A stretch of 60,039 bases of DNA from Halocafeteria seosinensis. Lineage: Eukaryota; Sar; Bigyra; Bicosoecida. The position numbers and the translations under genes are program-made. Location: NCBI GenBank assembly GCA_001687465.1, contig LVLI01000496.1, positions 1 through 60,039 on the forward strand, written 5' to 3'. Positions 46,030-58,100 of the stretch are shown one piece after another; the stretch's first letter is position 1, and each line of letters opens with the position of its first letter. The notes under the pieces are model-generated. The model had not been told where the DNA came from and searched no databases. It saw only the letters and a list, made by a program, of their open reading frames with translations.

Positions 46030-48462
46030 TTAATCGGTCTTGGCTTTGGCATTACCGCCGCGGTATTTCCTCCAGCCAACTAGGATTCCCAACACGGCAG
46101 CACTTACTGTTAGCGCCAGATTCACCCCTCCATTTCGGATACCAGCAATCCAACGAATCAGCCGTACATTTAGCAAGTGGGATAGAAAGGGCTCCTTCAA
46201 TGAAGGCGGAACTCGAACAGTGCCTACGATAGATACCTTGTCGGCCAGTGGTAATTCGTACTGGTTCAAAGCGGTGGTATTCGTCGCACTGATTCTGCTG
46301 TTGTTGCGTAAGATATGGACGTATTGGAACTCCGGATCGTCCCATAATTCCGTGCATACCAATGGAAGTAAACGGTCGACTTTGGGGTAGGGATAATCGA
46401 ATTTCATCATATCAATGGGCCAGCTGAAGTGAAACTTGTAGGGCATATAGAACGCAGTTTGGTTATCTGTGTGCGTCGAAGTTTCCATTTCATTTAGCTC
46501 CTCACGTATGCATGATGGTACGTTAATAGGCGGCCAAGGTTCCCCTGTTGCAGGGACAGTCAATTCCTCGTCCCATACAAATTTGCGGAATACCTCTGTG
46601 ACTTCATCAGCCACCATGGTCTCGTTTTCATTCATTTGGGAAGTTCTATGGAACATGAACTTCAAATCGCTCCCGTGGTAAACCCCCATATGGTTCATGG
46701 GCCATTTTAACCAAGATGGTAGGACGGCATGACTGTATACATAAATTTTAGAAGACCACTGTTGCGGGAGATATCCTAGTGCTGCTTTTGTCTGGAGTGC
46801 CCTTGCCCAAACCAGCTCTCGATTGTTTCTCCAGGTAGCACAGTGCCATAGATCGCTCAGCAATCTGGCACCTACTGTAGCCGGCGATAAATCTCCTGGT
46901 CCCGGCACGTCACTTTCACGTCTGGGTACGTTGGCTGAATCCATCATACTTCGACCAAAAGTACAGGCTTCAGACGGAGGATCATCAGGTACGGGGCCGA
47001 ATTCTATCAACTTTGAATGTATACCGTGGTGATCATACCAATCCCACACTCTTTTGTTTTGTTCCTCTCCATGAAGGGTCCTAAGAATGACGGCCAAGTC
47101 AGCACTTGAGAGATACACCGGGAAACCGAGTGCAAAGAACAGTGTTGCCTCATCTCGCACTGTACCTGTGACAATTGTAACGTTTGGAAGGACGTGGCCG
47201 CGAGCTATCAGATGTCGAGGATGAGCAGGGAGCTCGAAACCGTTTATCACAGGGAACCACATGACTCCATCCCACCACATTATTGCTCGGCGGGCTTTCA
47301 ACGCAGTGTTGATTTGTTTCGCAGTCTTGTTCTTCATGCACTTTAATTCATCCAGTAGCGTTAGATGCACCTCAGCCTTAAACGCTGAGAGAGACTTGCG
47401 GGAGTCGAGAGTCGTTTCTAAACCCGCTAAACTATGTTCTTGCGGAGACCAGTTTTGGATGCCATATTGTTGACTCATTTTTTGGAGCGTGTCTCTCTTT
47501 GAGCAACCAAGCTCTTCTGCCATTCTCTTGGAAGTCTTCATGGCTTCTCCCCGAGTAACGAACTTGAAGTCGCACATTGCACTTTGCATGACTACCTTCC
47601 TGAACAGTCCCCTGGCTTCGGGATTCACCAAATGAAGACAAAGGGAAAATGCCCCCGCAGAATTCCCAGTTACCGTTACGCGGTTCCGATCTCCTCCGAA
47701 ATTGCGAATAAACTTCTGAACGAATCTCATAGCTAGCAGCTGATCCTGCAGGCCGAAGAGGCCTCCAATAGTGTTGTTGTCAAATCCAGAAAAATAGTCT
47801 TTGGAACCAGAGTCCGATGTTGAAAAATCCGAATCTAACCAAGGCCTTCCAAGCTCGTAGAGTGCGGATATCTTAGGCATTCCCGTAGCCATTGCCGGAT
47901 GGGCCATGAACCCTAACGGGCCGAGCCGATAGTTGAAATTGACGAAGACCACATTCATCCTGCGAGTTAGCTCGAGCGGGTCAGGAGAAACGAGTTCATG
48001 AGAAGCACTTCCAATGATGAATCCTCCACCGTGAATAAATATTTTGACAGGAAGAGGATTTCTCTTCTCCAAGAAATGCAACTGACCTACTGGGACCCAA
48101 ATGTTGAGGTATAGACACCTCTCATCGGTATCGGGGGCCGTGGAAAGGCCTCCTGCGTCGACATTGTGGCATCCAGGTGTGTATTTGTGACCATCTAGTG
48201 TGCCTTCCCATCCATTGATCAGAGGTTGTGGAGGCCTCCATCTGTTGCTTCCGGTGGGCTGTTGTGCGTACGGTATGCCCTTGAATACCGCAACATCTCC
48301 ATCCGGATGGGTGCTGTTACCCTTATATTTATAGCCACGCACTCGGCCAAGACGGGGTATATCCACCTCTATCGCCGTAGAATCTCTATCTTGGTCACCT
48401 GTCACGCTGTGGCATTCCAGCAGCACTAATGCACATAATACAACCGCAGTGAGTAGACGCAT
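46030..48462 (-). CDS. Type-B carboxylesterase/cholinesterase-like, membrane-anchored
   Basis: This is an alpha/beta-hydrolase esterase, apparently secreted and anchored. One exon encodes 810 aa. From the ATG at 48462 a signal peptide reads MRLLTAVVLCALVLLECHS. Family motifs are VFKGIPYAQQP, RCLYLNIWVP, VKIFIHGGGFIIGSA (oxyanion hole) and NRVTVTGNSAGAFSL, with the nucleophile Ser in GNSAG where most have GESAG. The acid is probably the Glu of GTVRDEATLF and the His is in YHGSDLKFMF. A hydrophobic helix near the end (LALTVSAAVLGILVGWRKY) would anchor the protein, with a short Lys-rich cytoplasmic tail. Several N-glycosylation sites (NxS/T) occur. The frame extends upstream with no ATG. Confidence 0.88.
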   Translation of the reverse strand: MRLLTAVVLCALVLLECHSVTGDQDRDSTAIEVDIPRLGRVRGYKYKGNSTHPDGDVAVFKGIPYAQQPTGSNRWRPPQPLINGWEGTLDGHKYTPGCHNVDAGGLSTAPDTDERCLYLNIWVPVGQLHFLEKRNPLPVKIFIHGGGFIIGSASHELVSPDPLELTRRMNVVFVNFNYRLGPLGFMAHPAMATGMPKISALYELGRPWLDSDFSTSDSGSKDYFSGFDNNTIGGLFGLQDQLLAMRFVQKFIRNFGGDRNRVTVTGNSAGAFSLCLHLVNPEARGLFRKVVMQSAMCDFKFVTRGEAMKTSKRMAEELGCSKRDTLQKMSQQYGIQNWSPQEHSLAGLETTLDSRKSLSAFKAEVHLTLLDELKCMKNKTAKQINTALKARRAIMWWDGVMWFPVINGFELPAHPRHLIARGHVLPNVTIVTGTVRDEATLFFALGFPVYLSSADLAVILRTLHGEEQNKRVWDWYDHHGIHSKLIEFGPVPDDPPSEACTFGRSMMDSANVPRRESDVPGPGDLSPATVGARLLSDLWHCATWRNNRELVWARALQTKAALGYLPQQWSSKIYVYSHAVLPSWLKWPMNHMGVYHGSDLKFMFHRTSQMNENETMVADEVTEVFRKFVWDEELTVPATGEPWPPINVPSCIREELNEMETSTHTDNQTAFYMPYKFHFSWPIDMMKFDYPYPKVDRLLPLVCTELWDDPEFQYVHILRNNSRISATNTTALNQYELPLADKVSIVGTVRVPPSLKEPFLSHLLNVRLIRWIAGIRNGGVNLALTVSAAVLGILVGWRKYRGGNAKAKTD

Positions 48463-48787
48463 CTTCGAGAGAGTTCCCACAGAACAGAAACGGCGCGCCC
48501 TCAATCCAGCCACAATGTTACATTTGGCAAGCAACACAACAATGCTCAGTGAAACAATGAGCAGTCCACAAATGCACGGACCCGGCTTCTTAAGACGGTA
48601 TGCGATTTCATCGGACGTGCAGTATGTGCTTCACAAAACATGTCGTCTGTGAAGGTGGATGCATTCCCGTTAGTAGGACACTACACATAGTGCCTGCCTA
48701 GTTTGACGATACCAAACTATTGTGTCATTGTCTTTGGTAGTCGAGGTGACCCATGGAAGGAAATAGTGCCAATCCGTGAGGCACAGA
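48463..48787. other. Divergent promoter region
   Basis: This 325-bp interval lies between the carboxylesterase and PIG-V starts. I see no gene in it. Confidence 0.4.
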
Positions 48788-50690
48788 ATGGCGTCTATAC
48801 CTACGGTAAATCCTGCAAACGGCAACCGGAACGAGACAACATGTGTTCGGAGAGTTCTGACGGCGGCGGTACTGATTCGACTCTTTGTAGTGCTTTTCGG
48901 TATCGCCTCATTCTGCGTGGTACCTTCATGGGATACCTCGCAGGATCTTAATGTGTCATGGAAAGGGAGAACGGCCACTCGCACTCCACTTGGAGTCAAA
49001 GCCATCCGTGCTTTCACAAACTGGGATGGCGTATACTTCATGCATATCGCTGAGCATGGATACGATAACGAAAAACTGCATGCGTTCTTTCCGGGACTTC
49101 CAATAACCGTAACTGCTATTCGGTAAGGTTTTTTGCCACCTCTCGGAAGAAAGTGGTACTCCCACGAGTTTTCTTTGAATTTGAACAATGCCAGGCACTA
49201 TCTTGTGGAGCCTCTCCACTTGCACTACGTTCTCCCGCGGCCCGTGCTCTTGCCCGTTATAGCGATCGCGTTTACGTAAGTGATTGAGTGGCGAGTGGCC
49301 ACATAATACGTCGCTGGGAAGAATGGAAGTAGTTGTGGCGTATTGCAGGAACGTGTGCCACATTCTTGCTGCCGTGGTACTCTTCAAGTTAACCCACAGG
49401 ATGTTCCAAAACCAAAGTCTTAGTTACACAGCAACAATATTTTTCTGCCTGAATCCGGCCTCCGTATTTCATTCTGCAGCATATACTGAAAGGTACGTTT
49501 GTCTTCGAGCCTGAAGACATTGCTTGCATTTTACGAAAACTCATTGCTCTGCGGTTGCAGTCCATTTGCACTTTTCACGTTTTTAGGATGTCTATACCTA
49601 GGGAATCCAAGAGAGCAACCTCTTTCCCGTAGTAAACTCGTTTTGTTGACGAGCTCTGCAATGATGCAAGGCGGGTTTTTCTTTTCACTGGCGAGCTTGT
49701 TTCGCTCGAATGGACTCCTCCATATCGGTAAGTTCGCAAGAACCAAGGTGCAGATCGCGTGCCCTTCTTGTGGAAAATTTGCATTGCGTTTTTGCAGGGT
49801 TCTTAATGTATCGGGTATTACACACAGTGCTGCTTCGGCAGGGAAACCGAAGATCAATATTTCAGGCAGCATGCGACCTGCTACTATTGTTTCCCGCCCT
49901 GCTTATTTCTAGTGTGTTAATTTTGTCCCCGTATCTCATGTTCCAGTTATTCGGATACTTTAAGTACTGCGATCGAGCTCCTCAATATGTCAATCAACTA
50001 TTGCTTTACTTACCAGCATCTATGGAGCCAGATCTACTCAAACAGCGACAAAATGGATCAATGAACTGGTGTGTTGAGTCAGAGCAGAACCACCGCCGCT
50101 TAAGGACTACTGTCGATGCTCTATCAGCTTCACTCCAGTTTGGGAAGCCCTTGCTTATGGCTCAAAGGCTATGGGAAGTAATACAGTATGCGATCACAGC
50201 CGTTCCTGCGCATTATCAGCATATCCAGCGTACCTACTGGGGAAATGAAGCATTCGGTTACTGGGAGACGAAGCAATTGCCGAACTTTTTCCTCGCGGGA
50301 CCAATGTTATGGATATCTCTATCAGCGACCTGGTCCTACTTTTCGACTTTCAAGAGTGCGCTGCTCTTTTGGATAAAGACAGTCATTTTGCTACCTGTAT
50401 CTAACCTAATTGATGCCGGTGCTCTGCGTGATACGAAAACCACGGAACGGATTGCCTCCTTGCAACTACTTCCCTTCGTGGTTCTGAATCTTGCAATGAC
50501 CATTTTTTGTCTGGTTTTCATGCACGTGCAAGTGGTTACAAGATTTCTAGGCTCCAATCCGGCACTTTATTGGTGGCTAGCCTATCAGTGGAGCAACAGT
50601 TCACGCTTCCGTCGTTGGTATAGTCAGTACGCTTCGCTGTTCGTTCTCTTGGGAACATGTCTGTTCGTAAACTATTACCCATGGACTTGA
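48788..50690 (+). CDS. PIGV: GPI mannosyltransferase 2 (PIG-V)
   Basis: This ER membrane enzyme adds the second mannose to the GPI precursor from dolichol-phosphate-mannose. About five exons are needed. Exon 1 is 48788..49122, joined to an exon starting RHYLVEPLHLHYVLPRPVLL. The hallmark TNWDGVYFMHIAEHGY and HAFFPGLP (lumenal DxY-type active loop) lie in exon 1. Later exons give YTATIFFCLNPASVFHSAAY, FSLASLFRSNGLLHIGFLMY, APQYVNQLLLYLP, YWGNEAFGYWETKQLPNFFL and the end VQVVTRFLGSNPALYWW, then NYYPWT, as in PIG-V of many eukaryotes. Multiple membrane helices are evident. GPI-anchored surface proteins are therefore expected in this organism. Confidence 0.88.
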
Positions 50691-51128
50691 AGGACCTTTT
50701 GGCTTCGTTTTACAGGAACGTTTGAACGTGCCACAAGTCCAGTTAGCAGTACAAACTTTCTTCGTACACGATCCTGTAGAGTCTTACTGAGTCGAAACTC
50801 CTCGTATCCACTCATCCAGGCCGCCATCACGAAACGTGATGCAATGGTATACACACTCCGGATAGATTCTATCCAGCAGTGCGAAGAAGCATAGCTACTC
50901 GGGTAATGGCACACCGTTCGAGTACCCTGTACACTCTTCACGTGGTCTCATGTCAGCATATACGGTACTGTAGAAGAGAGTGTGAAATGTGACTTCAAGG
51001 TGGAAGTCACTACGGGATACTGTGTACGTCCGTTGAATTTGTTAGTTTACAGCTTGCCGCCAATGGGTTATTTTCCCTGTGGATCTATCCTTGCATTGTT
51101 TCTGTGAGTATTACCGCTGCCGTAGAGG
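50691..51128. other. Intergenic, tandem neighbours
   Basis: This 438-bp interval has several GTAC-containing words, as at 26.0-26.2 kb and 54.2-54.7 kb, but I see no clear repeat unit or gene. Confidence 0.35.
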
Positions 51129-52659
51129 ATGTCCTCCACTTCTGGGTTTTCGTGGAGACAGAGTCTCCAAGTAGGTGTTCCTTGCGTGTTGACGACTGGT
51201 TTAGTGCTTCTTATTCGAAAAGGAAAGGCCTCCCGTTGTCTCGAGCGGTTCGGTGAACGTCTTGGTCTCTTATCCAATAGGAGTGGCGATGACAGCTCCA
51301 GCAACAAGCAGTCTGCAACTCTCGTGTACACCGACCCGAACTTCCCACTGACAGCCGATGGACGAGTGCATCACTTAGGTGTTAAGCGTGGAGAAGGTAC
51401 GTCGATGAATGCACAAGTACTCGGCTAATGTATTTAGTATGCCATACTATTGTTTCTGGTAGTACAGTGGCGAATCGAATTCTCTCTGTAGGTGATCATG
51501 GAAGAGCCGAACGCCTAGCAGCATTCTTGGACAACGTGACGGTGATTCCATCCTCCCGCGGGTTCAAGACATACACAGGTTTATTCAATGGAGTACGTTC
51601 TTGATTAGCTCGTTTCCATAAGATCTAAGCCGCCAGTATCGTTTCGAACGCTATGGTACAGGTTCCTGTGTCAATTATTGCCACTGGAATGGGCACGCCA
51701 ATGATGGATTTCGTTGTACGCGAAACCAGGTAAGGGGAACACGGGTAGCATTTTCTTGCATCGTTTTATGGACAATCTATGTTCATTCATACGTATACAG
51801 GGCCGTGATAGATGGAGAAATGGCTATTATCCGGTAAGGCTTGTTCGCAGTCTTTCTTCACTAGTACTGTGGTCAAGCTGTAGATGTAGGTTCGCAACAG
51901 GTATGGTACTTCGGGAGGACTGGGGGATGTTCCTCCAGGTTGGGTAGTCGTTGCATCCGAGGGTGCTTGCAACGTAACCCGAGATCCCGATGCTATTCAT
52001 CAGCCGAAGACATCAAGCTCCCCACCTTACAAAATCTCCAGCTTGGCAATGCCTGACAAGACTCTGTCGCAGAAGGTGAGTATGGTCAGCCTCGAGCTTG
52101 AGAAAAACTGCATTAATGTTGTATCAATCAAATGTGCAGTTCTGTGATGCCCTGCGAGAAGCTATGCCGGCAAAGTATGGGGTAACCACAGGAGTAAATG
52201 CAACAGCGGACTCGTTCTACAGCAGCCAAGGGAGAACCACAGCCTTGTTCGATGACCAGTAAGTAGTCGAACTACTACAGTTGTCCCATCAAAGTTCGTG
52301 ACTTCCCATAGAATTTTTCAGGAACGCGACGTTACTCGATGACCTTGAGAAGAAGTACCCGAACGCTGCTGCATTGGAAATGGAGACATTTCAATTGTAA
52401 GTGCCATCTAGATACTCGAGGTTGTTGCCAACGGTGCAGCTGGCATGATCCTTGGTGCAGATTCGAGCTAGCAAGGAGTAGTTATGGTAGCATCAAAGCT
52501 GCTGCTGCCGCTATTCCACTTTCGAACCGCAAATCTCGTCAAGTCATCACCTCTGAGGGTGTGCGTCTTCTCGAGTGTAAAGGTGGTGAGGCCGCCTTGC
52601 GAGCTTTAACTAGCATTGCTTTAAAGAATACCATGAAGAGCTCTGAATGTATCTGGTAA
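51129..52659 (+). CDS. Uridine phosphorylase-like protein, many short exons
   Basis: This is a nucleoside phosphorylase (PNP/UDP family 1) that splits uridine or a related nucleoside with phosphate. Nine or so short exons separated by introns of 60-90 bp spell the family order: YTDPNFPLTADGRVHHLGV, RGEVANRILSVGDHGRAERLA (phosphate site), VPVSIIATGMGTPMMDFVVR, YGTSGGLGDVPPGWVVVASE, FCDALREAMPAKYGVTTG, TADSFYSSQGR, LEMETFQLFELA (ribose-binding MExE-type) and a C-terminal helix. An N-terminal hydrophobic segment (LQVGVPCVLTTGLVLLIRK) is unusual and suggests membrane anchoring or organelle targeting. The last codons and 3' UTR lie inside a 124-bp tandem duplication. Exact specificity is not shown. 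Confidence 0.82.
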
Positions 52660-52881
52660 ACCTCGTGTAGTGCAATCATCTAGATGATATAGGCGACAAT
52701 GAAGCACACACGCACTGATGGAGTTATTTTCCAGCTTGGAGTCTACCATCCTCTACTTGAAGAGCTCTGAATGTATCTGGTAAACCTCGTGTAGTGCAAT
52801 CATCTAGATGATATAGGCGACAATGAAGCACACACGCATTGATGGAGTTATTTTCCAGCTTGGAGTCTACCATCCTCTACT
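52634..52881. repeat. 124-bp direct tandem duplication across two gene ends
   Basis: Copy 1 (52634-52757) and copy 2 (52758-52881) differ at one base (CACGCACTG against CACGCATTG). Each copy holds the last codons and stop of the plus-strand phosphorylase (ending SSECIW) and, on the minus strand, the last codons and stop of the dynein light chain (ending LQAGK). Only the outer copy of each end is used by its gene. Confidence 0.97.
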
Positions 52882-54155
52882 TGCCTCCACACATCTTGTC
52901 GTATGTCGCCTAGTTGACTGATGAACGACTCCAAGTCCTCTTCCTCTTCTTCGAGCCGTTGCACCTTTTTCTTGTGCTGTTCTTTACGTGAGGCACTTTG
53001 GTTATCGTAGAACTCCTTTAATCGGGAGTGCTGTCTTATTAGTGCGTCCGTCTGAGTCTTTAGACTACGGATGTCTTCCCGCAGCCCACGCGCAATCTGA
53101 GCAAATTGTTCCTCAGTCTCCACGTCTTCGATGGAAGCGTCTTCAGATTTTGGAGGGTCACAATTACTCTCTTGAATTTCTCGTCCTCCTTCTCGGGAAC
53201 CAATTCTAGATATACGGTCATACTCTGCAAGGGTCAGGTACGCTTCATCGCGAATACGAGTGAGAAGCATGCCTCGTTCAGGGCAAATGAGGGTAATCTG
53301 CAAAACCGGATTGCTCTAAAGCAGTAATGAAATCCTCCCGTTGACTGCATTAGTTCTTCTCAACAAACCTGTCTAATCATTTCATCAAACAGCTGCGCAT
53401 AGAGCGCTTCGCGTGTGGGGCACAATGGAGTTGGTCTTGCTTGTCTTCGTCTCAACTCTTCATCAAGGTGCTTCTCTACCAAGATACAATCTTCACGCTG
53501 TGGATGGTATTCATCAAAAGGGTGTCGCCGCCAATGTCGTCCGTACGAATCCTTCCATTGTCTGCGAGGAAATCAACGGAGGTGGAGGATGCGAGCAAAT
53601 AATTCATGGGTTGCTACAGCTACAACCGCCTTACTGTGTGCTCACGAGTTGCCGCACCACTCGCCGTGTATATGAATCCGTCGCCCGCTGGTTCGCCCCT
53701 TGGCTTTCAACCATCCATTTAGCCTTCTGTGTCCGACTGACGCCCCTGGAGGAATGCCGCGTCGATTTAGTTGTTTCGGGTTTGCGAGGGGTTGTCGCAG
53801 GAGCATTGGTACTGTGTCGTGTCTGCTGCAGCTGTTGTGGCACCACAACGGCAGATTCCCCACCTCCAGAAGCTTGCTTTGCTCCAGTCGTCTCCGATGC
53901 ATTCGCGAATGTGTCGCCAGGAAGCTTTGTGTGGTCCTCGGACTCGATTAAACGCTCTTGGGGGTCCCCTGTACAACGTAAACGACGGTTGAAAATGCGA
54001 TCACCAGCCATCCACCGTACACACGTACATTCGACAGCACCTGAGTACTGTACAAGGCTGAAAGGAAATACACCGCCTTCTGGTAGCTTCCTCTCCCGCA
54101 CAGACACGTAGTTCTGGCGAGGCGTCTGAGGTCGTTCCCCAGCCGTGAACTCCAT
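52848..54155 (-). CDS. DNALI1: Axonemal inner-arm dynein light chain p28 (DNALI1)
   Basis: This is a light chain of single-headed inner dynein arms in motile cilia. Exons 54155..53635, 53561..53369 and 53297..52848 (introns 73 and 71 bp) give 387 aa in exact phase. The conserved core reads VEKHLDEELRRRQARPTPLC, PTREALYAQLFDEMIRQ, then ITLICPERGMLLTRIRDEAY and LTLAEYDRI. It aligns with p28 of Chlamydomonas (EQLDQRL..RQAREFGLC..R.E.Y.Q.FDELVRQ). A coiled coil follows, ending in a Glu run. The N-terminal ~170 residues are a Ser/Thr/Arg-rich extension not found in the usual 250-residue p28, and the start there is uncertain. Motile cilia are implied. Confidence 0.83.
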
Positions 54156-55128
54156 ACTAGGGAACCGCAAACTCCAACTCAGCAGCGCACCCGCGGCGGC
54201 ACGTGGGTAGAGGGATGCATAACTAACAACTTAACAAGGGGACAACATTCGATTACCATGCCAGATAGTGGGACAGTTAATGTACAAATCATCACTACCT
54301 GGTACATTTGTACTCTGGGTATGATCAGACGGAGATTCTAACTCCGGCCTGGAAGTTCCTGACAGGAATGTGGGAACCGGTAAAGTGGATCCCCACAAAA
54401 TTTGTGTGCGGCCTCCAGAATCAATCTACAAACGTTTCGCGTACAAGGATCCGTCTATGTGCATGCAATGGTTGTCGTGTTCAACAGGTTTCTTGTGAAT
54501 ACCAACGGGACTCGTCTAGTTGTACTACCATGGTAAACTTACCAAAGATGTGCTCGCTTGCATTAACACGAACTGTACAGTACGAGACGTGGTAGTCGAG
54601 TGTTGATTGTGAGCGACGTTGTTGAGAAATACACAGATAAAACTCTTACAGATGTTGAGCCCACCTTTTCATATGTAGAATATTGGCTAGCCTCAAGTGT
54701 ACCACAGTGGTAGTACTACAACTGTTGTTTTGCCTTGCAGGATCCAAGGGATCAATCGTGTACCGATTCACGAACTCGGCATTCACAAAAATTTTTCTTC
54801 CTTGGGTTCGCAACCGGTTGAGTAACTACTCGTTAAGCGTCTGTTGACCATTACACCGCACCGTTGGTGTTCTCGGCGGTGGTATCAGCCACACTACTGT
54901 CGCCTTTCCTGGTATGTCATAATCTACTAATGCTGCAGTTCAGTTTTCGTTCAATACCCGGATACAGGGAGTTCGTAGTCCCATTAAGCCTCCATGGAGG
55001 CAGGAAGCGTAGTCTCGTTGGACCGTTGCTTCACTCACTGGTGTTGCTACGGTTAGTGAAAACAAGAAGTTTTTTCCATCCTCATAAGTGTATTCCACCA
55101 ATGATACGCTCGCTGCCTTCACCTTTCC
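54156..55128. other. Non-coding region with GTAC-rich words
   Basis: About 970 bp with no supported gene. Several 5-10-bp words with GTAC (for example TGTACCAC, GTACTACAAC, GGTACATTTGTACT) recur, similar to 26.0-26.2 kb. It may be remnant repeat DNA. The interval should also hold the start of DNALI1 and the 3' end of the next gene. Confidence 0.35.
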
Positions 55129-58100
55129 TCATACAGTGGGGTCTATCTCTATATCGTTATTACTCACTGCGCCGTGCTGGCTCCATGACTGACGGCCGTC
55201 ATCACCAACTATTACACTACTATCCAAATACCTCGTAGAATAGTTCGGATCCCGGTCCTGAGAAAGTTCCTCGGGAAACATTCTCGTGTTTCCGAGGTTT
55301 GATGCATGATGGCGACGTGAAGAACCTTGGCGAAAGGAGCTCTGCTTCCTTAACTTGCCCATGAAAAATAGCCGAACGACTCCCAGGAAAGCTATGCCGC
55401 CAATAACGATACCAACTATAGCACCTGCGGAGATTATACCTGTTTGACTCCTTGAGCTGGATTGAGAAGCCGAGATCAGGGCAGAACGTGTAGCAGGGGG
55501 TGGCTGAAGTAGTAACAAGATGTATGTCTCTGGTACTTTAACGTTCATACGCAACACTCCGTCATCTTGGTCATAGTTGTCACGACGAATGATAGGCATG
55601 CCGACTGGTAGAGAGTTTGTACCGTTGGTGCTGTTCCCTTCACTAGTCGGTAATAGTGCAAAATAAAAGAACTGGTCAGCGTTGTTTTGCACGAAGTCTT
55701 GCAGGGAGCTGGGCATTCTGATTCTTACACTTGCGAAGCCTTCACTTTCAGAGTGCAACGATATTTCCGCCGGCAGGCAGCCACGGACGATATGCAATGG
55801 AAGCGTAGAGTTTTCTCTTCCAAACATCTCCAAAAGCCCAATGCATTTACTATCTAACTCATCCGAGATACCTGAGTCAACAAGGATCGTCGTATTCCTC
55901 CAGGTTTTGGCTTCCATCGATATCCTCACAGAAAACCGACCAATGTCGCCGTCAGCGAGAGTCCGAGACCTCCCGCTTGGATTTGCAAATTGGGAATCGA
56001 TACTGCCACTGTACTCCATATCAAATGCAATAGCTAACCTATCATCGTCAGAGGTCTGCGACAAAGAAGGACCTGGGATACGTTCTGTGGTGCACTGCTT
56101 TCCAGACCACGGAGGATTGCACTTGCACTCAGACAAAACTTCTGGGCCAGCAAAGCCCCCGTTGTTACCACACTTAGTCCCTCTCCAATTGCAAGTGGCG
56201 TTGCAGTGTCGGTCGCAAGTGGGACCAAACCAATTGTGGACACATTTACAGACCTGCAAAGGATCACGATCTCTTAAAATCTGGTTCCGATTATCCGAGT
56301 ATGGAATAATGGCAGAGTCCTCAGGTGGCAACAGTCTGCTTAAGAAGTTATCTCCCTGTCGCACATTCTCTTCCAACAATGCTTGGCTTCCCAAGATGCC
56401 ACCTGTACTTGGGACAGCTGTTACGATACCATGTACGCAAGTGAAAATATCGCAAGCACTACCAGCCCAGAAAGGAAGGCAGCTGCATGTATCTGAGGTA
56501 TCGTTTCGGATGCCATGGAAGCAGTCAACTGCAGGGACAACTTCGTAAACACTACAATCTGACCCACTCCATCCACTAAAGCACTGGCAGGCGTAAGTCG
56601 GAGGATCATCATTCTCTAGGATAATTGTGCCATGTGTGCAATGTACAACATCTGGGGCGGGTACAGAGCAATCGCTTCCCGACCAGCCAGCATCACAAAC
56701 ACACGTTGAGTACACAACCTTTCCATGAATGCAGGACAAAGATTGGCTGCATTGCTCTCCGGACCAACCTGGCAAACAGTTGCACTGCACTTCACCCTCT
56801 TCATTTAAGGGATTTTCTTCATCCACCCACCCATGCGTTCCGCATCGACTGATCTCACAACGTTTACCCGTCCAACGTAGTGGATCGAAGCAGTCACAAA
56901 CATCCGTATCTTGGGCATTGCACATCCCTCTGCCGCTACAATAGTCTCTGCAGACTGTACCGCATTGAGGTCCGCGTCTAAAGGTTGGGTCCCAACAGTC
57001 ACAAGTCAGATTTCGATTAAGTACTCCGAACGGTTCACAGACTGGAACAATGGGAGCACCATATTTTCCAACAAGTTGCTCGGCTCTCTTATAATGCGAC
57101 TGGTTTGTATGTGCATCACATGGAATACTAGAATTCCCATGAAGAGTAATTCCCTCCGTGCCAGTAGCGTTATTGCCAACTTCGACACCGTTAAACCTCA
57201 CAGAAGACAAGCCTTTCCATACAATGTCCAGCTCCCCTCCATTCAACTCAAGTAAATGCTGTATGAACATAGGTTGACACGCTCCACGGAAGAGTGGTAA
57301 ATTGATTTGACCGTTTCCAGAAAAAGATCGCGCTAGCACTTGTCCACGGATTTGACCCGACGGGAAATCCACAAATGCAGCCGGCGCGAGCAATGTCCCG
57401 CGTACTTCAATGAATGATATGTTGATTCGTTTTGCGAATGGAAAATTCCATATAATAGAAAATGATGCATTCTCGTGATAGAAGTGTCCCGTCAAGCCGA
57501 GGCTTGCCAAACGCGCTTCCACGACAGGCATGGGCCAGACTCCCGCATCCCGTGCAACATGGGCATCGCCCTCACCATCACCATATCCAGTGTGGGCATT
57601 CTCCCACAAAACGTTGATTATGGTCGTTGGAGTAGATGCGGGGTCCCACGGGGCCTCGTGGTCTATAAAACCGCGGAAAGGGTCAGGGTCTCCACGCTCG
57701 AACGGGCTGAGACCAATTGGGCTTCCAAGCACAGTCAAGTCCAATTCAATTTCTCTGGCAAACAGTAAATCATCTAAAGAAATATGAAAAATGTTCACAT
57801 CAGATCTGGTTCCTTTGAGCTTCATTTGTGTCCACTTCATTTGTGTGGTCCCTGTTCTTGGTAAACTTGCCAGCCTCCGCGATATCTGTCTCAGAGAAGT
57901 TAGTGCGCCATGAAAGTCTTCCTGGAGCACTTCACTGCGGTGAGTCTCTAGAAACCTCCCGGGAAGCTCTACAGAGGCTCTTTGCGTACGGTATACGCTA
58001 TTCGCAATGGCATTACCTCCTCCGAGGACGGCCCCCGAAGTAAAGTTAAGAGTTCCTCCCACTGCCAGGTCATTCCTGTAAGTACGTTTATCACCATCAA

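Noticed and set aside
53535-53640. In-frame ELFARIL sequence upstream of a TGA in the DNALI1 region, suggesting readthrough or a frameshift
   Set aside because: A canonical GTAAGG donor at 53634 and GCAG acceptor at 53562 remove the stop and rejoin the frame exactly, with a normal 73-bp length.
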